64,000 nt of DNA from Bifidobacterium samirii (GTDB lineage: Bacteria > Actinomycetota > Actinomycetes > Actinomycetales > Bifidobacteriaceae), in the NCBI RefSeq assembly GCF_003952945.1, contig NZ_QXGK01000009.1, positions 22,314 through 86,313 of the forward strand, written 5' to 3'. Below, piece after piece: positions 16,592 through 26,308 of this stretch. Below the pieces are notes generated by a model. That model did not search any database and was not told where the DNA came from. It saw only the letters and a program-made list of their open reading frames with translations. The position numbers and the translations under genes are program-made. Each line of letters begins with the position of its first letter. Position 1 is the first letter of the stretch.

Positions 16592-19500
16592 ATGTATGAT
16601 TTACATCGATGGAAACGAGGTGTCGCATCGGTCGCGGCGGCCTCGATGCTGCTGTGCGGCCTCGGCGCGAGTCTGACCGCATCGGCCGTCGCCGACGAGG
16701 TGACGGTGCCGGCGCCGATCGTCGACTACGACTTCACCTCGGCCCAGGGCGACGGCACGGCCGTACGCAACGACGTGTCCGGCTCGACGTTCGGCGACGC
16801 CCGCATCGTGGCCGCCGACGGCACGTCCGCCGAGGGGACCTGGCAGGACGACGCGCTGCAGATGGAGGGCGACCGCTACGTGAGGCTGCCCGACGGCATC
16901 CTCAAGGGCAAGGCGTCGGCCACCGTGTCGGTGACGGTGCGCAACGACCAGTTCAACAGCTCCGGCGCATGGACGTACCTGTGGCAGCTCGGCGGCACCG
17001 GCCAGACCGCCAAGGGCTCCTGGACCGCCTCCACGCACACCTCGCTGTACTCGTCCATCACCTCGAAGGCCAACGGCGACGGGGAGACGTACTTCTCCGC
17101 CAGCGAGAACCTGTCCATGTCGAAGTTCCAGACCCTGACTGCCACCATCGACGGCACGACCCGCGAGACGAAGCTCTACATCGACGGCCGCCTCGTCGGC
17201 TCGACCGTCGCCTCCGCGACGCCGGCCGACTTCCAGGCGCACGACTGGAACGTCATCGGCGAATCCCGCTACCCGGGCGTGGGCGACGCGCTCTTCCACG
17301 GCGCGATCCGATCCTTCGCCGTGTACGACGAGACGCTGACCCAGGACCAGATCGCCCGCACGCTCGACGCCGACGGCGTGTCCGCATTGCTCGACGCCCA
17401 GGCCGACGCCCTCGACGTGCCGTCCTCGGCCAACGCCGACTTCACGCTGGCGACCCGTACGACGAACGCGTCCGTGTCCTGGACCAGCTCCGACGCGACG
17501 ACCATCGAAGTCGCCGACGACGGCACCGCCGCGGTGACGCTGCCGTCCGAGGACACGACGGTGACGCTGACCGCCACGCTCACGCCCGACTCCGGCATCG
17601 CCGACCCGTCCGAGCCGGTCGTCAGGACCTTCGACGTGCTCGTGCCCAAGGCGCTCGACCGCGACGCCCTGCGCGAGGCGATGGCCGCCGCGCTCACCGT
17701 CGACGGATCCGAGAACGTCAAGGGCGATCTGCTGCTGCCGCGCACCGTCAGCCTCGACGCCTACGGCATCAGCGGCGACGTGACGTGGACCTCGTCCGAC
17801 GACAAGGTCGTGTCCATCGTCGCCCCGGCCCCCGGCGACGGTTCCGTCGCCGCCAAGGTGACCCGCCCCGCCTCCGGCGCCGCCGAGGTCACCCTGACCG
17901 CGACCATCGCATCCGAGGCGCTGGGCGAACCGGTCGTCAAGACCATCGACCTGCTCGTCCAGGCAGAGTCCGCGGGCGACGACGCCGGCCACGCGCGCGT
18001 CACCGTCCACGACCCGTCGATCATCAAGTCCGACGGCGTGTACTACTCGTTTGGCTCCCACCGCGCGTGGGCCAAGAGCACCGACCTGCAGCACTGGCAG
18101 TACTTCGAGAACAACCTGAGCCGCGACTACGAGGAGATCTTCGCCGACATCTGGAACGCCTGGCCCAAGCAGGACTCCAACCCGGACGTCGCCGGCAACA
18201 TGTGGGCCCCCGAGATCATCTGGAACCCCACGATGAACAAGTGGTGCATGTACATGAGCATCAACGGCGGCGGCTTCCCGTACCAGAAGTCCGTGATGAC
18301 GCTGCTGACCGCCGACTCGCTCGACGGCGACTGGACGTACGTCGGACCGGTCATCTACTCCGGCTTCTCCGCGGCGAACGCGTCGGCGACCGACGTGTAC
18401 CGCGTGCTGGGCGAAGGCGCCGACCTGACCCGCTACGCCAGCCTGCAGGACACCGGTCTGAACATGATCGACGCGAGCGTCCACTACGACGGCGATGAGC
18501 TGTGGATGGCGTTCGGATCGTGGTTCGGCGGCATCTGGATGGTCCGCCTCGACCCGTCCACCGGCCTGCGCGACTACGCCACGACCTACCCGACCGTCGA
18601 GAACGTATCCGACGGCTACTACGGCCACAAGCTCGCCGGCGGCCACGGCAACTCCGGCGAGGGCGCCACGATGATCCACCAGGGCGACTACTGGTATCTG
18701 TTCCTGTCCTACGGCGGGCTGTCGCAGACCGGCGGCTACCAGATCCGCGAGTTCCGCTCCAAGGACATCGAGGGCCCCTACGTCGACCAGAACGGCAACC
18801 CGGCCGTGTACACGTCGTCGTTCGACGACACCAAGGTGAACCGCGGCCTGCGCATCCTGAGCTCCTACGACCAGCCGGGATCGGAGAACGTCAAGACCGC
18901 CCAGGGCGGCAACTCGGTCTTCGCCGACGAGGACGGCACCGTGTACAACGTGTTCCACACCCGCTTCGTGCGCACCGAAGGCAACCTCGAGGAGCATCAG
19001 GTGCGCGTCCAGCAGCTGGTCATGTCTCCCGACGGATGGCTCGTCAGCGCTCCGTACGAGAAGTCCGGCGCCGTGCGTCAGGGCGCGTACGATGCGGCCG
19101 ACATCGCCGGTGAGTTCGACGTCGTCGTGCACGACCCGACCTCCTACTACGCCGGCGGCGACGCCGACGCGGCCGGCATCTACCACGCCCGCAAGGTGAC
19201 GCTCGCCGCCGACGGCACCGTCACCGGAGCCGCCCGCGGCACCTGGACGCTCGACGGCGACGCCGTGACGATCCACATCGAGGAGAGCGACGAGGGCGTG
19301 CTCATGCACGGCGACTACACCGCCGCCGTGGGCGAGCAGACCGCCGAGGACGGCACGAACCGCCTGTTCCTGACCGGCGTCGGCGGCGACGTGTTCACCG
19401 CCGTCGGCTCCGACGTCGAATCGAACGGCAACGGCGCCGCGGCCTTCTGGGCCACCCGCGCGTACGCCGCGTCCGACGACGGCAAGGACGACGGCTCCGA

Positions 19501-19696
19501 CGACGGCAAGGACGATGGCAAGGACGACGAAGGCGCGGCGGACAAGGGCGACGGCCAGTCCGCCCGTCCCGGCGCCACGGCAGACGGCGGCAAGTCCGCG
19601 CTGTCGGCGACCGGCGCGCCCATCGCCGGCATCGCGATGACCGGCCTCGCGCTGGCGGGCATCGGCCTGACGCTCATGCGTCGCCGCCGCGCCTGA
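16592..19696 (+). CDS. Secreted, surface-anchored GH43 arabinan endo-1,5-alpha-L-arabinosidase with LamG-like and Ig-like domains
   Basis: 1034 residues. A signal peptide (to ~37) is followed by a concanavalin/LamG-like domain (~45-260), two atrophied Ig-like repeats (~265-465), the GH43 catalytic propeller (~468-840) and a C-terminal arabinanase domain (~845-955). A DDGKDDGS-type spacer (~961-985) leads to a wall anchor, LSATG (1004-1008), a hydrophobic helix and MRRRRA. The GH43 blade-1 motif VHDPSIIKSDGVYYSFGSH supplies the catalytic base Asp, and MWAPEIIWNP and EGATMIHQGDYWYLF carry further family residues. It probably cuts plant arabinan outside the cell. ATG 16592 with AAGAAGGG at 11 nt is preferred to GTG 16580. 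Two LacI-type operators flank the leader, the second inside codons 3-8. Confidence 0.88.
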   Translation: MYDLHRWKRGVASVAAASMLLCGLGASLTASAVADEVTVPAPIVDYDFTSAQGDGTAVRNDVSGSTFGDARIVAADGTSAEGTWQDDALQMEGDRYVRLPDGILKGKASATVSVTVRNDQFNSSGAWTYLWQLGGTGQTAKGSWTASTHTSLYSSITSKANGDGETYFSASENLSMSKFQTLTATIDGTTRETKLYIDGRLVGSTVASATPADFQAHDWNVIGESRYPGVGDALFHGAIRSFAVYDETLTQDQIARTLDADGVSALLDAQADALDVPSSANADFTLATRTTNASVSWTSSDATTIEVADDGTAAVTLPSEDTTVTLTATLTPDSGIADPSEPVVRTFDVLVPKALDRDALREAMAAALTVDGSENVKGDLLLPRTVSLDAYGISGDVTWTSSDDKVVSIVAPAPGDGSVAAKVTRPASGAAEVTLTATIASEALGEPVVKTIDLLVQAESAGDDAGHARVTVHDPSIIKSDGVYYSFGSHRAWAKSTDLQHWQYFENNLSRDYEEIFADIWNAWPKQDSNPDVAGNMWAPEIIWNPTMNKWCMYMSINGGGFPYQKSVMTLLTADSLDGDWTYVGPVIYSGFSAANASATDVYRVLGEGADLTRYASLQDTGLNMIDASVHYDGDELWMAFGSWFGGIWMVRLDPSTGLRDYATTYPTVENVSDGYYGHKLAGGHGNSGEGATMIHQGDYWYLFLSYGGLSQTGGYQIREFRSKDIEGPYVDQNGNPAVYTSSFDDTKVNRGLRILSSYDQPGSENVKTAQGGNSVFADEDGTVYNVFHTRFVRTEGNLEEHQVRVQQLVMSPDGWLVSAPYEKSGAVRQGAYDAADIAGEFDVVVHDPTSYYAGGDADAAGIYHARKVTLAADGTVTGAARGTWTLDGDAVTIHIEESDEGVLMHGDYTAAVGEQTAEDGTNRLFLTGVGGDVFTAVGSDVESNGNGAAAFWATRAYAASDDGKDDGSDDGKDDGKDDEGAADKGDGQSARPGATADGGKSALSATGAPIAGIAMTGLALAGIGLTLMRRRRA
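16600..16615 (+). promoter_or_regulatory. LacI-type operator 2, within the first codons of the GH43 gene
   Basis: TTTACATCGATGGAAA matches operator 1 at 15 of 16 positions and overlaps codons 3-8 of the arabinanase. Paired sites of this kind favour repression by DNA looping or by a roadblock. Confidence 0.55.
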
Positions 19697-19712
19697 CGGC
19701 ACGCCCCCGACC

Positions 19713-19765
19713 GCGGCCGGCCGTCGGGACGGACCCACCCGGATCCCGTCCCGACGGCCGGCCGC
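19713..19765 (+). terminator. Terminator of the GH43 gene
   Basis: Perfect 20-bp stem, 19713-19732 with 19746-19765, 13-nt loop. The stem is extremely GC-rich and no T-run follows. Confidence 0.8.
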
Positions 19766-19866
19766 CGTCGTTCCGCGCCATGAACGCGTCCACGCCGATC
19801 CGCGGCGGACGCGAAACCCCGAGGGACGCAGGGCGGATCGCGGCGCGACATGGCACGGGCCGGTGC

Positions 19867-19872
19867 CATAAT
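19867..19872 (+). promoter_or_regulatory. -10 element of the phosphatase gene (leaderless mRNA predicted)
   Basis: CATAAT ends 7 nt before the ATG at 19880, so transcription should begin at or next to the start codon. A GCGACA sequence lies 16 bp further upstream. There is no ribosome site. Confidence 0.55.
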
Positions 19873-19879
19873 CGGGACC

Positions 19880-20554
19880 ATGATCCTTCATCTGCATCTG
19901 GTCCGCCACGGGCAGACCGTGTTCAACCGCTACAACCGGCTCCAGGGCTGGTGCGACTCGCCGCTGACCGAATCCGGCCTGGCCGACGCCGACAAGGCCG
20001 GCCGCAAGCTCGCCGACATCGACTTCGCCGCCGCCTACTGCTCCGACACGTCGCGCGCCCGCATCACCGCGGCGCGCATCCTCGACGTCAACGAGGCCGC
20101 CGGGCACCGCCGCCCCGCACTCGTCGACGACATGCACTTCCGCGAGCAGTGCTACGGCTACTTCGAAGGCCAGGACATGTCGCTGGCGTGGACCGCCGCC
20201 GGCGGCCCCCACGGCGCGCCCTCGTACAACGCGATCGTGGCGCGCTACGGCCTGTCCGCCACCCGCGACCTGCTCAAGGCCGCCGACCCGTTCCACGACG
20301 CCGAATCCGACGCCGAATACTGGGCGCGCGTCGAAGGCGCGTTCGCGCTGATCGCCGCGAACCCGACGCTGCGCGACGGCGACCACGTGCTGCAGATCTC
20401 GCACGGCAACACGCTGCTGAGCCTCGCCCACCGCTTCGGCGGCGACGGCCTCGACCTGAGCGAACGCCCCGCCAACGGCTCGGTCACCGTCGTCGACTTC
20501 GACACCGAGCGGCCGTTCGAGAACGCGCTGACGATCGTCTCCTACAACGGCTGA
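19880..20554 (+). CDS. Histidine phosphatase family protein (phosphoglycerate mutase-like)
   Basis: 224 residues of the branch-1 histidine phosphatase superfamily. The catalytic motif is LVRHGQTVFNRYNRLQGWCD (RHG at 9-11). The second conserved arginine follows in YCSDTSRARITAARIL, the acid is in FREQCYGYFEGQD, and the second histidine is in ISHGNTLLSLA. The size and the RLQGWCDSPLT segment resemble cofactor-dependent phosphoglycerate mutase relatives. The inserts and the lack of other glycolytic context mean the substrate cannot be assigned. The frame is open to ATG 19850, but ATG 19880 begins exactly at the family start and 8 nt after a -10 element, so leaderless translation is likely. Confidence 0.88.
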   Translation: MILHLHLVRHGQTVFNRYNRLQGWCDSPLTESGLADADKAGRKLADIDFAAAYCSDTSRARITAARILDVNEAAGHRRPALVDDMHFREQCYGYFEGQDMSLAWTAAGGPHGAPSYNAIVARYGLSATRDLLKAADPFHDAESDAEYWARVEGAFALIAANPTLRDGDHVLQISHGNTLLSLAHRFGGDGLDLSERPANGSVTVVDFDTERPFENALTIVSYNG

Positions 20555-20696
20555 CGCGAAGGCGTCCGTCGGGCGTACGCCCCTGCGGCCGCCGGCGGAG
20601 CCCGCCTTCCCGGCTTGCGCGCGTCGCGGCCGTTGGCTAGGCTTGTGCGGGTATTGTGTGCGACCTGCGGGCCGCCAGACAGGAAAGAGGTCCAGG

Positions 20697-21080
20697 ATGG
20701 GTGTTGGAGAAATCGCCGGTCTGATCGCCGCGATCGCGTTCGCGATCCTCGCGGGATTCATGATCTACCCGCTGATCCGACTCGGCAAGCTGTTCGACCA
20801 GATCGCCGAAACGGTGCGCGAATCCGGCGAGCACGCGATCCCCGCCATCGACGAGGGCGTGACCACCGTCCGGCAGGTCAACCGGTCCCTGGAGGACGTC
20901 AACCGCATCTCCGCGGCGGCGTCCGCGACCGCGACCAACGTGGGCGCGCTGACCGACCTGTACGGCTCGTTCCTCGGCAAGCCCGTCATCAAGATCGCCT
21001 CGGCCGTGTACGCGGCCCAGTCCACCGCGCGCTCCTTCCTCGCGAAGCAGGGCATGCACGCCACGACCAAGGGGGAGTGA
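20697..21080 (+). CDS. DUF948 domain-containing membrane-associated protein
   Basis: 127 residues. One N-terminal membrane helix (~5-25, LIAAIAFAILAGFMIYPLI) is followed by a long amphipathic helical region (KLFDQIAETVRESGEHAIPA...) typical of DUF948 (PF06103). The function is unknown. The gene is conserved just upstream of alaS in actinobacteria, next to a second small membrane protein, as here. ATG 20697 with AGGAAAGAGG upstream is used; an earlier in-frame ATG at 20643 has no ribosome site. The stop overlaps the next start by one base. Confidence 0.85.
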   Translation: MGVGEIAGLIAAIAFAILAGFMIYPLIRLGKLFDQIAETVRESGEHAIPAIDEGVTTVRQVNRSLEDVNRISAAASATATNVGALTDLYGSFLGKPVIKIASAVYAAQSTARSFLAKQGMHATTKGE

Positions 21081-21319
21081 TGTTCAGACGACTGTTCTGG
21101 TTCGGCGTGGGATTCGCCGCCGGCGTGATCGCCGTGTCCAAGGCCAACGCCTACGTGAAGGCGAACACGCCCGACGCGATGCGCCAGTTCGTGCTCGGTC
21201 CCGACCAGGACCACGTGGCCGTCCGCACGCTCGAAGGACTGGTCAACGAGTTCAACGCGACGCGCCGAGCCCGCGAGGCTGAGCTCAACAGGACGTACGC
21301 CGAGCGCTCGGCCCGATAG
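21080..21319 (+). CDS. Small membrane-anchored protein (DUF6167-like)
   Basis: 79 residues beginning [21 protein letters not shown]. An Arg-rich start, one membrane helix and a helical cytoplasmic tail ending [18 protein letters not shown] are visible. This is the architecture of the small DUF6167-type proteins found between the DUF948 gene and alaS in actinobacteria. The ATGA overlap with the preceding gene implies translational coupling and probable joint function. No biochemical role is known. Confidence 0.8.
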   Translation: MFRRLFWFGVGFAAGVIAVSKANAYVKANTPDAMRQFVLGPDQDHVAVRTLEGLVNEFNATRRAREAELNRTYAERSAR

Positions 21320-21429
21320 CCCGCTCGCCGGCCAGTCCATCCGGCAAAGCCTATCGAACCATCGAAGACACACAGGATTTCCGGGCGCAGCCACCACGGC
21401 CGCCCAAAACCAAGGAGTTCAACACATAC

Positions 21430-24108
21430 ATGCGCACCTCAGAAATCGCGAAGCGCTATCTTGACTACTTCGGCAACCACGACCACCTCGTGGTGCCCTC
21501 GTCGTCGCTGATCTCGCCGAACCCGACCACCCTGTTCACCATCGCCGGCATGGTGCCGTTCATCCCGTACCTGATGGGCGAGCAGACCCCGCCGAGCCCG
21601 CGCATGGCCTCCAACCAGAAGTGCGTGCGCACCCTCGACATCGACGAGGTCGGCAAGACCACCCGCCACGGCACCTTCTTCCAGATGCTCGGCAACTTCT
21701 CCTTCGGCGACTACTTCAAGGAGGAGGCGATCCACTACGCGTGGGAGCTGCTGACCACCCCGCAGGACAAGGGCGGCTACGGCTTCGACCCGGAGAAGCT
21801 GTGGATGACGACCTTCACCGACGACGAAGAGGCCCGCTCGATGTGGCGCAACGAGGGCGTCGACCCCGAGCACATCCAGATCATGGGCATGGAGGACAAC
21901 TTCTGGACCACCGGCGGCCCCGGCCCCGGCGGCCCCTGCTCCGAGATCTACGTCGACCGCGGCCCCGAATACGGCATCGAGGGAGGCCCGATCGCCGACG
22001 AGAACCGCTACATCGAGATCTGGGACCTCGTGTTCGAGAACTACGAGGTCGACAACGTCAAGTCCAAGACCGACCTGCACATCGTGGGCGAGCTGGAGAA
22101 CAAGAACATCGACACCGGCGCCGGCCTGGAGCGCCTCGCCTACCTGATGCAGGGCAAGCAGAACATCTACGAGACCGACGAGGTCTTCCCGGTCATCGAG
22201 GCCGCCCAGATGCTCTCCGGCCTCAAGTACGGCGACGACGCGGCCATGGACGTCAAGTTCCGCGTGGTCGCCGACCACGTGCGCTCCGCCCTCATGATCA
22301 TGTCCGACGGCGTGCGCCCGGCCAACAACGGCCGCGGCTACGTGCTGCGCCGACTGCTGCGCCGCACCGTCAAGGCCATGCGCGCCCTGGGCGTCACCGA
22401 GCCCGTGCTGCCGACCCTGTTCCCGACCTCCAAGGACGCGATGGTCGCCAGCTATCCGGAGCTGGAGAACACCTTCCATGAGGTCACCGAATCCGCGTAC
22501 GGCGAGGAGGACGCGTTCCGCCGCACCCTCGAGGCCGGCACCGAGATCTTCGACATGGCCGTGAGCAAGGCCAAGGAGGCCGGCGAGACCACCGTCTCCG
22601 GCGCCGACGCGTTCAAGCTGCACGACACCTACGGCTTCCCGATCGAGCTGACCCTCGAGATGGCCGCCGAGCAGGGCGTGAAGGTCGACGAGGCCAAGTT
22701 CCGCGAGCTCATGGACGAGCAGAAGTCCCGCGCCCGCGCCGACGCGCTCAAGAAGCGCCACAACGTGGACCTGTCCGTCTACGACGACTTCAAGAAGACC
22801 CTCGCCAAGCCGATCGACTTCCTCGGCTACGAGGACTTCTCCGCGCGCGCCACCGTCCTGGGCATCATGCAGGAGGGCAAGGGCTCCGTGCCGGCCGTCA
22901 CCGCGCCCGCCACCGTCGAGGTCATCCTCGACCGCACCCCGTTCTACGCGGAGGCCGGCGGCCAGCTGGCCGACCAGGGCGAGATCCTGTCCGACGACGG
23001 CGCGGTCCTCGAGGTCGACGACGTGCAGAAGCCGATCAAGGACCTCATCGTCCACCAGTGCCGTCTGACCGAGGGCACGCTCGTCGTGGGCACCCCGGTC
23101 AACGCGAACATCGACCTCGACCGCCGCGGCGCGATCGCCCGCTCGCACACCGCCACGCACATGGTGCACAAGGCGTTGCGCGAGGAGCTCGGCCCGCAGG
23201 CCACCCAGCGCGGCTCCGAGGACGCCCCGAACCGTCTGCGCTTCGACTTCCAGTGGTCCAAGGCCCCGGCGAAGTCGGTGATGAACGCCGTCGAGGCGCG
23301 CGTCAACGAGAAGCTGCGCGAGAACCTCGCCGTCACCACCCGCGAGATGAAGTTCGACGACGCGATCGCCCTGGGCGCCATGCACCTGTTCGGCGAGAAG
23401 TACGGCGACGTCGTGCGCGTCGTGTCCATCGGCGAGGACGGCTGGAGCCGCGAGCTGTGCGGCGGCACGCACATCGACCACATCGGCAAGATCGGCGCGA
23501 TCAACATCATGTCCGAGGCCTCCATCGGCTCCGGCGTGCGCCGCGTCGACGCGCTCGTCGGCCAGAGCGCCTACGAGTTCAACGCCCGCGAGCACGCGCT
23601 GGTCTCCCAGCTGAGCGACAAGCTCAACGCCCGTCCGGACGAGCTGGCCGAGCGCGTCAACACGCTGCTCGCCAAGCTCAAGGAGTCCGACCGCCGACTC
23701 GCGGCCATGTACGAGGGCCAGCTGGCCGCGTCCGTGCCGCAGCTGGTCGCCGACGCCCGCGAGTCCGCCGCGCCGGTCAAGGTCGCCGCGAAGAACGTGG
23801 GCCACTTCGGCTCCTTCGACGCGCTGCGCAAGACCGTGCTCGACATCCGCGGCCAGCTCGGCGACGACGCGCCCGTCGTGGTCGCGCTCGCCGGCGTGTC
23901 CGAGGACGACAAGCCGATGGTCGCCGTGGCCACCAACGACGCCGCCCGCAAGGCCGGTATCAAGGCCGGCGATCTGGTGCGCGGCGCCTCCAAGATCCTC
24001 GGCGGCGGTGGCGGCGGCAAGCCGGACTTCGCCCAGGGCGGCGGTCAGGACGCCTCCCGCATCGACGAGGCGGTCGCCGCGCTCAAGAACGAGGCGATGA
24101 AGGGCTGA
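21430..24108 (+). CDS. alaS: Alanyl-tRNA synthetase
   Basis: 892 residues, full length. The N-terminal catalytic core has [35 protein letters not shown] and [14 protein letters not shown] (class II motifs). The tRNA-binding helical domain follows, then the editing domain with zinc-site motifs HTATHMVH (~573) and CGGTHIDH (~678). A coiled-coil C-Ala region ends in [15 protein letters not shown]. It charges tRNA-Ala and clears mischarged Ser/Gly. ATG 21430 lies 11 nt after AAGGAG. It is transcribed with ruvX and mltG immediately downstream. Confidence 0.97.
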   Translation: MRTSEIAKRYLDYFGNHDHLVVPSSSLISPNPTTLFTIAGMVPFIPYLMGEQTPPSPRMASNQKCVRTLDIDEVGKTTRHGTFFQMLGNFSFGDYFKEEAIHYAWELLTTPQDKGGYGFDPEKLWMTTFTDDEEARSMWRNEGVDPEHIQIMGMEDNFWTTGGPGPGGPCSEIYVDRGPEYGIEGGPIADENRYIEIWDLVFENYEVDNVKSKTDLHIVGELENKNIDTGAGLERLAYLMQGKQNIYETDEVFPVIEAAQMLSGLKYGDDAAMDVKFRVVADHVRSALMIMSDGVRPANNGRGYVLRRLLRRTVKAMRALGVTEPVLPTLFPTSKDAMVASYPELENTFHEVTESAYGEEDAFRRTLEAGTEIFDMAVSKAKEAGETTVSGADAFKLHDTYGFPIELTLEMAAEQGVKVDEAKFRELMDEQKSRARADALKKRHNVDLSVYDDFKKTLAKPIDFLGYEDFSARATVLGIMQEGKGSVPAVTAPATVEVILDRTPFYAEAGGQLADQGEILSDDGAVLEVDDVQKPIKDLIVHQCRLTEGTLVVGTPVNANIDLDRRGAIARSHTATHMVHKALREELGPQATQRGSEDAPNRLRFDFQWSKAPAKSVMNAVEARVNEKLRENLAVTTREMKFDDAIALGAMHLFGEKYGDVVRVVSIGEDGWSRELCGGTHIDHIGKIGAINIMSEASIGSGVRRVDALVGQSAYEFNAREHALVSQLSDKLNARPDELAERVNTLLAKLKESDRRLAAMYEGQLAASVPQLVADARESAAPVKVAAKNVGHFGSFDALRKTVLDIRGQLGDDAPVVVALAGVSEDDKPMVAVATNDAARKAGIKAGDLVRGASKILGGGGGGKPDFAQGGGQDASRIDEAVAALKNEAMKG

Positions 24109-24116
24109 ACCACCCC

Positions 24117-24584
24117 GTGGTGTGGCTCGGTATCGATCTCGGTGACGCCCGGGTCGGACTCGCTCTGTCCGACCCGGAGCTCACCTTCGCGCACCCTGCC
24201 GGCAACATCAGGGTGTACGGCGACTCATTCCAGGCCCTGGACGAGGTCATCGACGTCATCGAGGACGAATCGGTGGACCACGTCGTGGTCGGCCTTCCGC
24301 TGCAGCTGGACGGCACGGAAGGCAAAAGCGCGAAGAAGGCGCGCCGCTGGGCGGCGAATCTCGACAAGCGCATCCGGAACCTGATCGACGCGCATGAATG
24401 CGCCATCGAACAGACCCCCACCATCGCACTGGTCGATGAGCGGCTGACGACGGTCAGCGCGCATCGGCAGCTGTCGCAGGCGAACGTATCGGGCAGACGG
24501 CACCGTCCCGTAGTGGACCAGCAGGCCGCCGTCGTGATACTGCAATCCGCGCTCGACGGCGCAGACAACGAGGGAGCAGCGTAG
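24117..24584 (+). CDS. ruvX: Putative pre-16S rRNA nuclease / Holliday junction resolvase-like protein RuvX (YqgF)
   Basis: 155 residues with the YqgF RNase H-fold. The catalytic start is WLGIDLGDARVGLALSD, followed by the conserved VVGLPLQLDGTEGKSA and LVDERLTTVSA, and a final acidic site in PVVDQQAAVVILQ. The family processes the 5' end of 16S rRNA and was once named a Holliday resolvase. It starts at GTG 24117 or the adjacent GTG 24120, 8 bp after alaS, with GAAGGG of the alaS end as ribosome site. Its stop overlaps the mltG start by one base. The order alaS-ruvX-mltG is typical of actinobacteria. Confidence 0.92.
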   Translation: MVWLGIDLGDARVGLALSDPELTFAHPAGNIRVYGDSFQALDEVIDVIEDESVDHVVVGLPLQLDGTEGKSAKKARRWAANLDKRIRNLIDAHECAIEQTPTIALVDERLTTVSAHRQLSQANVSGRRHRPVVDQQAAVVILQSALDGADNEGAA

Positions 24585-25762
24585 TGGCCGACGAATTCGA
24601 GGAGTTCTTCTCCGAAGGGACCCAGTGGGTCAATGGCACCGGAACGCCCGCGCCGGAACCGGCGCCCGAGACGGCGCAGTCCCGTCGCGAGCTGCGTCGC
24701 CGGCGCGAACGTCGCCGGCGCAACGGCATGATGAAGATCGTCGCCGTCGTGGCGACGGTCGCGATCGTCGCCGTCGGCGCGGTCTTCGCCTACCGTGCGA
24801 TCCTGTCGTGGCGCGAGGCGCGCCTGTCGGGCGGCGTCAGCGACGTTCAGGACTACGCGGGTCCCGGCAGCGGCGAGGCGGTCTTCACCGTCGAATCCGG
24901 ACAGGGTGCGCAGGAGATCGGCGAGAACCTCGTCGACGCCGGCATCGTCAAATCCGTCGGCGCGTTCACCAGCGCCGTGACCGCCGCCGACGCGACCCTC
25001 TACCCGGGCACGTACACGCTCAAGCTGCAGATGCGCTCGGTCGACGTCGTGAAGATCCTGTCCGACCCCTCCCAGGCCGGAGGATTCCTCGAAGTGCGCC
25101 CCGGCGAACGGCTCAGCGACGTGATCGCCGCGGCCGTGCAGGTCAGCGGACTGGCCGAGGACGAGTTCACCGCGATCACCAGCGGCGGCGGCAGCGGCAT
25201 TCTGCCCGCCGAAGCCGGCGGCAGCTTCGAGGGATGGCTCGAACCGGGCACCTACGACGTGCAGAACCGCACCGCCGAGGAGATCCTCAGGCAGATGGTC
25301 GACGCCCGCATCGCCAAGCTCGACGAGCTCGGCGCGCCCAGCGGCGACGAACGCGAGCGCATCCTCAAGATCGCCTCGATCGCCGAGGCCGAGGTGAACC
25401 GCGACGACTACTACGGCAAGGTCGCACGCGTCATCGAGAACCGCCTGACCCAAGGCATGAACCTCGGCATGGACACGTCGCTCGCGTACGGTCTGGGCAC
25501 CACGGCGGCCAAGATCACCGACGCGGACATCGCCGACGCCTCCAACCCGTACAACCTGCACCAGAATCCGGGGCTGCCGCCCACGCCGATCTCCAACCCG
25601 GGCGACTCGGCCATCAAGGCCGCCATCAGCCCCGAGGAAGGCGACTGGATGTACTTCGTGACCGTCGACCTGGAGACCGGCGAGACGAAGTTCGTCGCCA
25701 CCGAGGACGAGTTCTGGCAGATTCGCGACGAATACAAGAACAACAACGAGAACGCGAACTGA
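24584..25762 (+). CDS. mltG: Endolytic murein transglycosylase MltG
   Basis: 392 residues. A ~50-residue Arg-rich cytoplasmic tail (SRRELRRRRERRRRNG) precedes one membrane helix (~48-70), then an extracytoplasmic LysM-like subdomain and the YceG catalytic domain. The catalytic Glu lies in LKIASIAEAEVNRDDYYGKV, and ENRLTQGMNLGMDTSLAYGLG is the family core. MltG cuts nascent glycan strands and helps set their length. It starts at GTG overlapping the ruvX stop. The C-terminal YFVTVDLETGETKFVATEDEF is characteristic. Confidence 0.93.
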   Translation: MADEFEEFFSEGTQWVNGTGTPAPEPAPETAQSRRELRRRRERRRRNGMMKIVAVVATVAIVAVGAVFAYRAILSWREARLSGGVSDVQDYAGPGSGEAVFTVESGQGAQEIGENLVDAGIVKSVGAFTSAVTAADATLYPGTYTLKLQMRSVDVVKILSDPSQAGGFLEVRPGERLSDVIAAAVQVSGLAEDEFTAITSGGGSGILPAEAGGSFEGWLEPGTYDVQNRTAEEILRQMVDARIAKLDELGAPSGDERERILKIASIAEAEVNRDDYYGKVARVIENRLTQGMNLGMDTSLAYGLGTTAAKITDADIADASNPYNLHQNPGLPPTPISNPGDSAIKAAISPEEGDWMYFVTVDLETGETKFVATEDEFWQIRDEYKNNNENAN

Positions 25763-25798
25763 CCTGCCGCGCCGCCGCCGTCCATGACGGCAGGCGGC

Positions 25799-26260
25799 TC
25801 AGGTCAGCACCGCGGCGAGCAGACCCGCAGCCACGATCACCGGAGCGAACGGCACCTTGCCGGCGAACCGGGTATCGGACTGCGGGTCGAACCGTATCCA
25901 GAGGGCCATCCACGCCAGACCGAGCAGACCCATCGCCAGCCACCAGACCAGCATCGCCGTGAACCCGGCCAGACCGACGCCCAATCCCGTCATCAGCGTG
26001 CACGTCACATCGCCCAGTCCCAGCGCGCCGGGGCGCACCAGCGCGAGCGCGCACTGCAGCGCCGCCGCGAGCAGCGCGAACAGCAGCGCCTGCGGCACCA
26101 GGAACAGGTCGTTCTCCAGCAGCGCTACCACGAGGTCGGCCGCCAGCTGGGCGGCGCAGCCGAGCGCGATCCAGGCGCGCGGCACCCGCCGGCGGCGCAC
26201 ATCCTCGGCGGCCACGGCGATTCCACAGATCAGACTCGGCGTCAACGCAAGGCAGGACAT
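25799..26260 (-). CDS. Prepilin peptidase (A24 family), stand-alone catalytic domain
   Basis: 153 residues, five or six membrane helices. The two catalytic Asp sites of the A24 family are recognisable: AAEDVRRRRVPRAWI near residues 17-31, and ALGLGDVTCTLMTGLG for the GxGD motif. The C-terminal KVPFAPVIVAAGLLA matches the conserved xPFxP helix. It lacks the N-terminal methylase domain of PilD, as in Tad/Flp-type peptidases. It would cleave type IV or Flp prepilins at the membrane. No pilin or secretion genes are nearby, so its partners lie elsewhere. It sits convergently after mltG (36 bp). Confidence 0.8.
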   Translation of the reverse strand: MSCLALTPSLICGIAVAAEDVRRRRVPRAWIALGCAAQLAADLVVALLENDLFLVPQALLFALLAAALQCALALVRPGALGLGDVTCTLMTGLGVGLAGFTAMLVWWLAMGLLGLAWMALWIRFDPQSDTRFAGKVPFAPVIVAAGLLAAVLT

Positions 26261-26308
26261 ACCGCTATGCTAGTGCGAAGTTGACGACGACAGGCAAAAG
26301 GAGCAGAT

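Noticed and set aside
16601-20761. 1386-aa minus-strand ORF opposite the GH43 gene
   Set aside because: Low-complexity Gly/Val/Arg translation produced by codon bias on the other strand; no start signals.
24117-24584. Holliday junction resolvase as the main role of ruvX
   Set aside because: Family work points to 16S rRNA 5'-end maturation; the resolvase name is kept only as a label.
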